Shown here piece by piece: positions 63,800 through 64,000 of a stretch of 64,000 bases of DNA (its first letter is position 1; every line of letters begins with the position of its first letter). The DNA comes from Leeuwenhoekiella sp. GTDB taxonomy: Bacteria; Bacteroidota; Bacteroidia; Flavobacteriales; Flavobacteriaceae. Position numbers and translations under genes: made by a program. The notes under the pieces were generated by a model. It was not told the DNA's origin. It did not search any database and saw only the letters and a program-made list of their open reading frames with translations. The stretch is taken from contig PAPI01000001.1 of the NCBI GenBank assembly GCA_002708845.1, forward strand, positions 399,675 through 463,674. Direction: 5' to 3'.

Positions 63800-64000
63800 T
63801 TATTTTACTTTATTTACGATTGCTTCAAAAGCTTCCGGGTGATTCATAGCTAAATCTGCAAGTACCTTACGGTTAAGCTCGATGTTGGCAGCTTTAACTT
63901 TACCCATAAACTGAGAATAAGACATACCGTGCATACGGGCACCTGCATTGATACGGGTAATCCATAATGAACGGAAGTTTCTCTTCTTTTGACGACGGTC
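63800..64000 (-). CDS. rplT: 50S ribosomal protein L20 (3' part; N-terminus outside window)
   Basis: The last 66 residues of L20, an early-binding 23S rRNA protein. The visible block [20 protein letters not shown], then [21 protein letters not shown] and the C-terminal [14 protein letters not shown], is the conserved second half of the family. The gene enters from the right edge and probably belongs to an infC-rpmI-rplT operon outside the window. A perfect hairpin terminator follows the stop. Confidence 0.96.
   Translation of the reverse strand, partial: DRRQKKRNFRSLWITRINAGARMHGMSYSQFMGKVKAANIELNRKVLADLAMNHPEAFEAIVNKVK

Noticed and set aside
1-64000. CRISPR arrays, IS elements, tRNA or rRNA genes, restriction or toxin modules
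   Set aside because: Scanning by eye found no regular spacer-repeat pattern, transposase, clover-leaf tRNA or defence gene; absence is by inspection, not by search.

Overview
The window reads as ordinary chromosome of a member of the Bacteroidota, most likely a marine Flavobacteriaceae. The evidence is the gene families present (DUF349, DUF368 pair, DUF3822, DUF4856, OstA-like, imelysin plus TonB-dependent receptors, a mitochondrial-type aconitase, and a RocD with a Cys-rich insert), lipoproteins with an acidic stretch after the lipid Cys, the near absence of Shine-Dalgarno sequences, and many copies of the Bacteroidota -7 promoter element TAnnTTTG. No tRNA, rRNA, IS element, prophage, CRISPR array or defence island was seen.

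Layout. 1-9040: the 5' part of dnaX, RNase P RNA, and a leftward group (STAS-like protein, RsmD, DUF3822, membrane-anchored protein). These are followed by a rightward operon (RecD-like helicase, DUF4126, KdsB, acyltransferase), a lipoprotein and a methyltransferase. 9050-30540: an almost entirely leftward block with DUF349, AroE, two DUF368 proteins, a TPR protein, an aminotransferase and OstA, a CYTH protein, and a zinc metallopeptidase. The same block holds the relA/spoT-fur-purA group, an M48 protease, a SpoU methyltransferase, and RlmD with DUF6452, DUF6048 and a CPBP protease. 30760-41870: RocD, an FKBP lipoprotein, a small barrel protein, PepT, a TonB-dependent receptor, PyrD, a TPR histidine kinase and HMG-CoA lyase. 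41965-48143: a leftward four-gene DUF4856-imelysin-HTTM-TonB receptor operon, a probable metal (iron) uptake system and the most distinctive unit here. 48340-64000: GuaB, an OmpH chaperone, a small pair (SRPBCC plus 77 aa), two SurA-like periplasmic folding factors with a MoxR ATPase, aconitase, a lipoprotein, an XRE-S24 repressor, GuaA, a LysM/periplasmic-binding fusion, OsmC and the 3' part of rplT.

Functional threads. Purine nucleotide synthesis is spread over the window (purA in a ppGpp-synthetase operon, guaB, guaA). Envelope biogenesis recurs (KdsB, OstA, DUF368/PopT-type carriers, OmpH, SurA-like proteins), as do metal uptake and RNA modification (RsmD, RlmD, SpoU). Several -7 elements sit only 3-5 nt before start codons, suggesting leaderless mRNAs. 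The rest is conserved housekeeping. I found no clearly undescribed system; the iron-type operon, its repeats and the guaB and acn leaders are the best leads.
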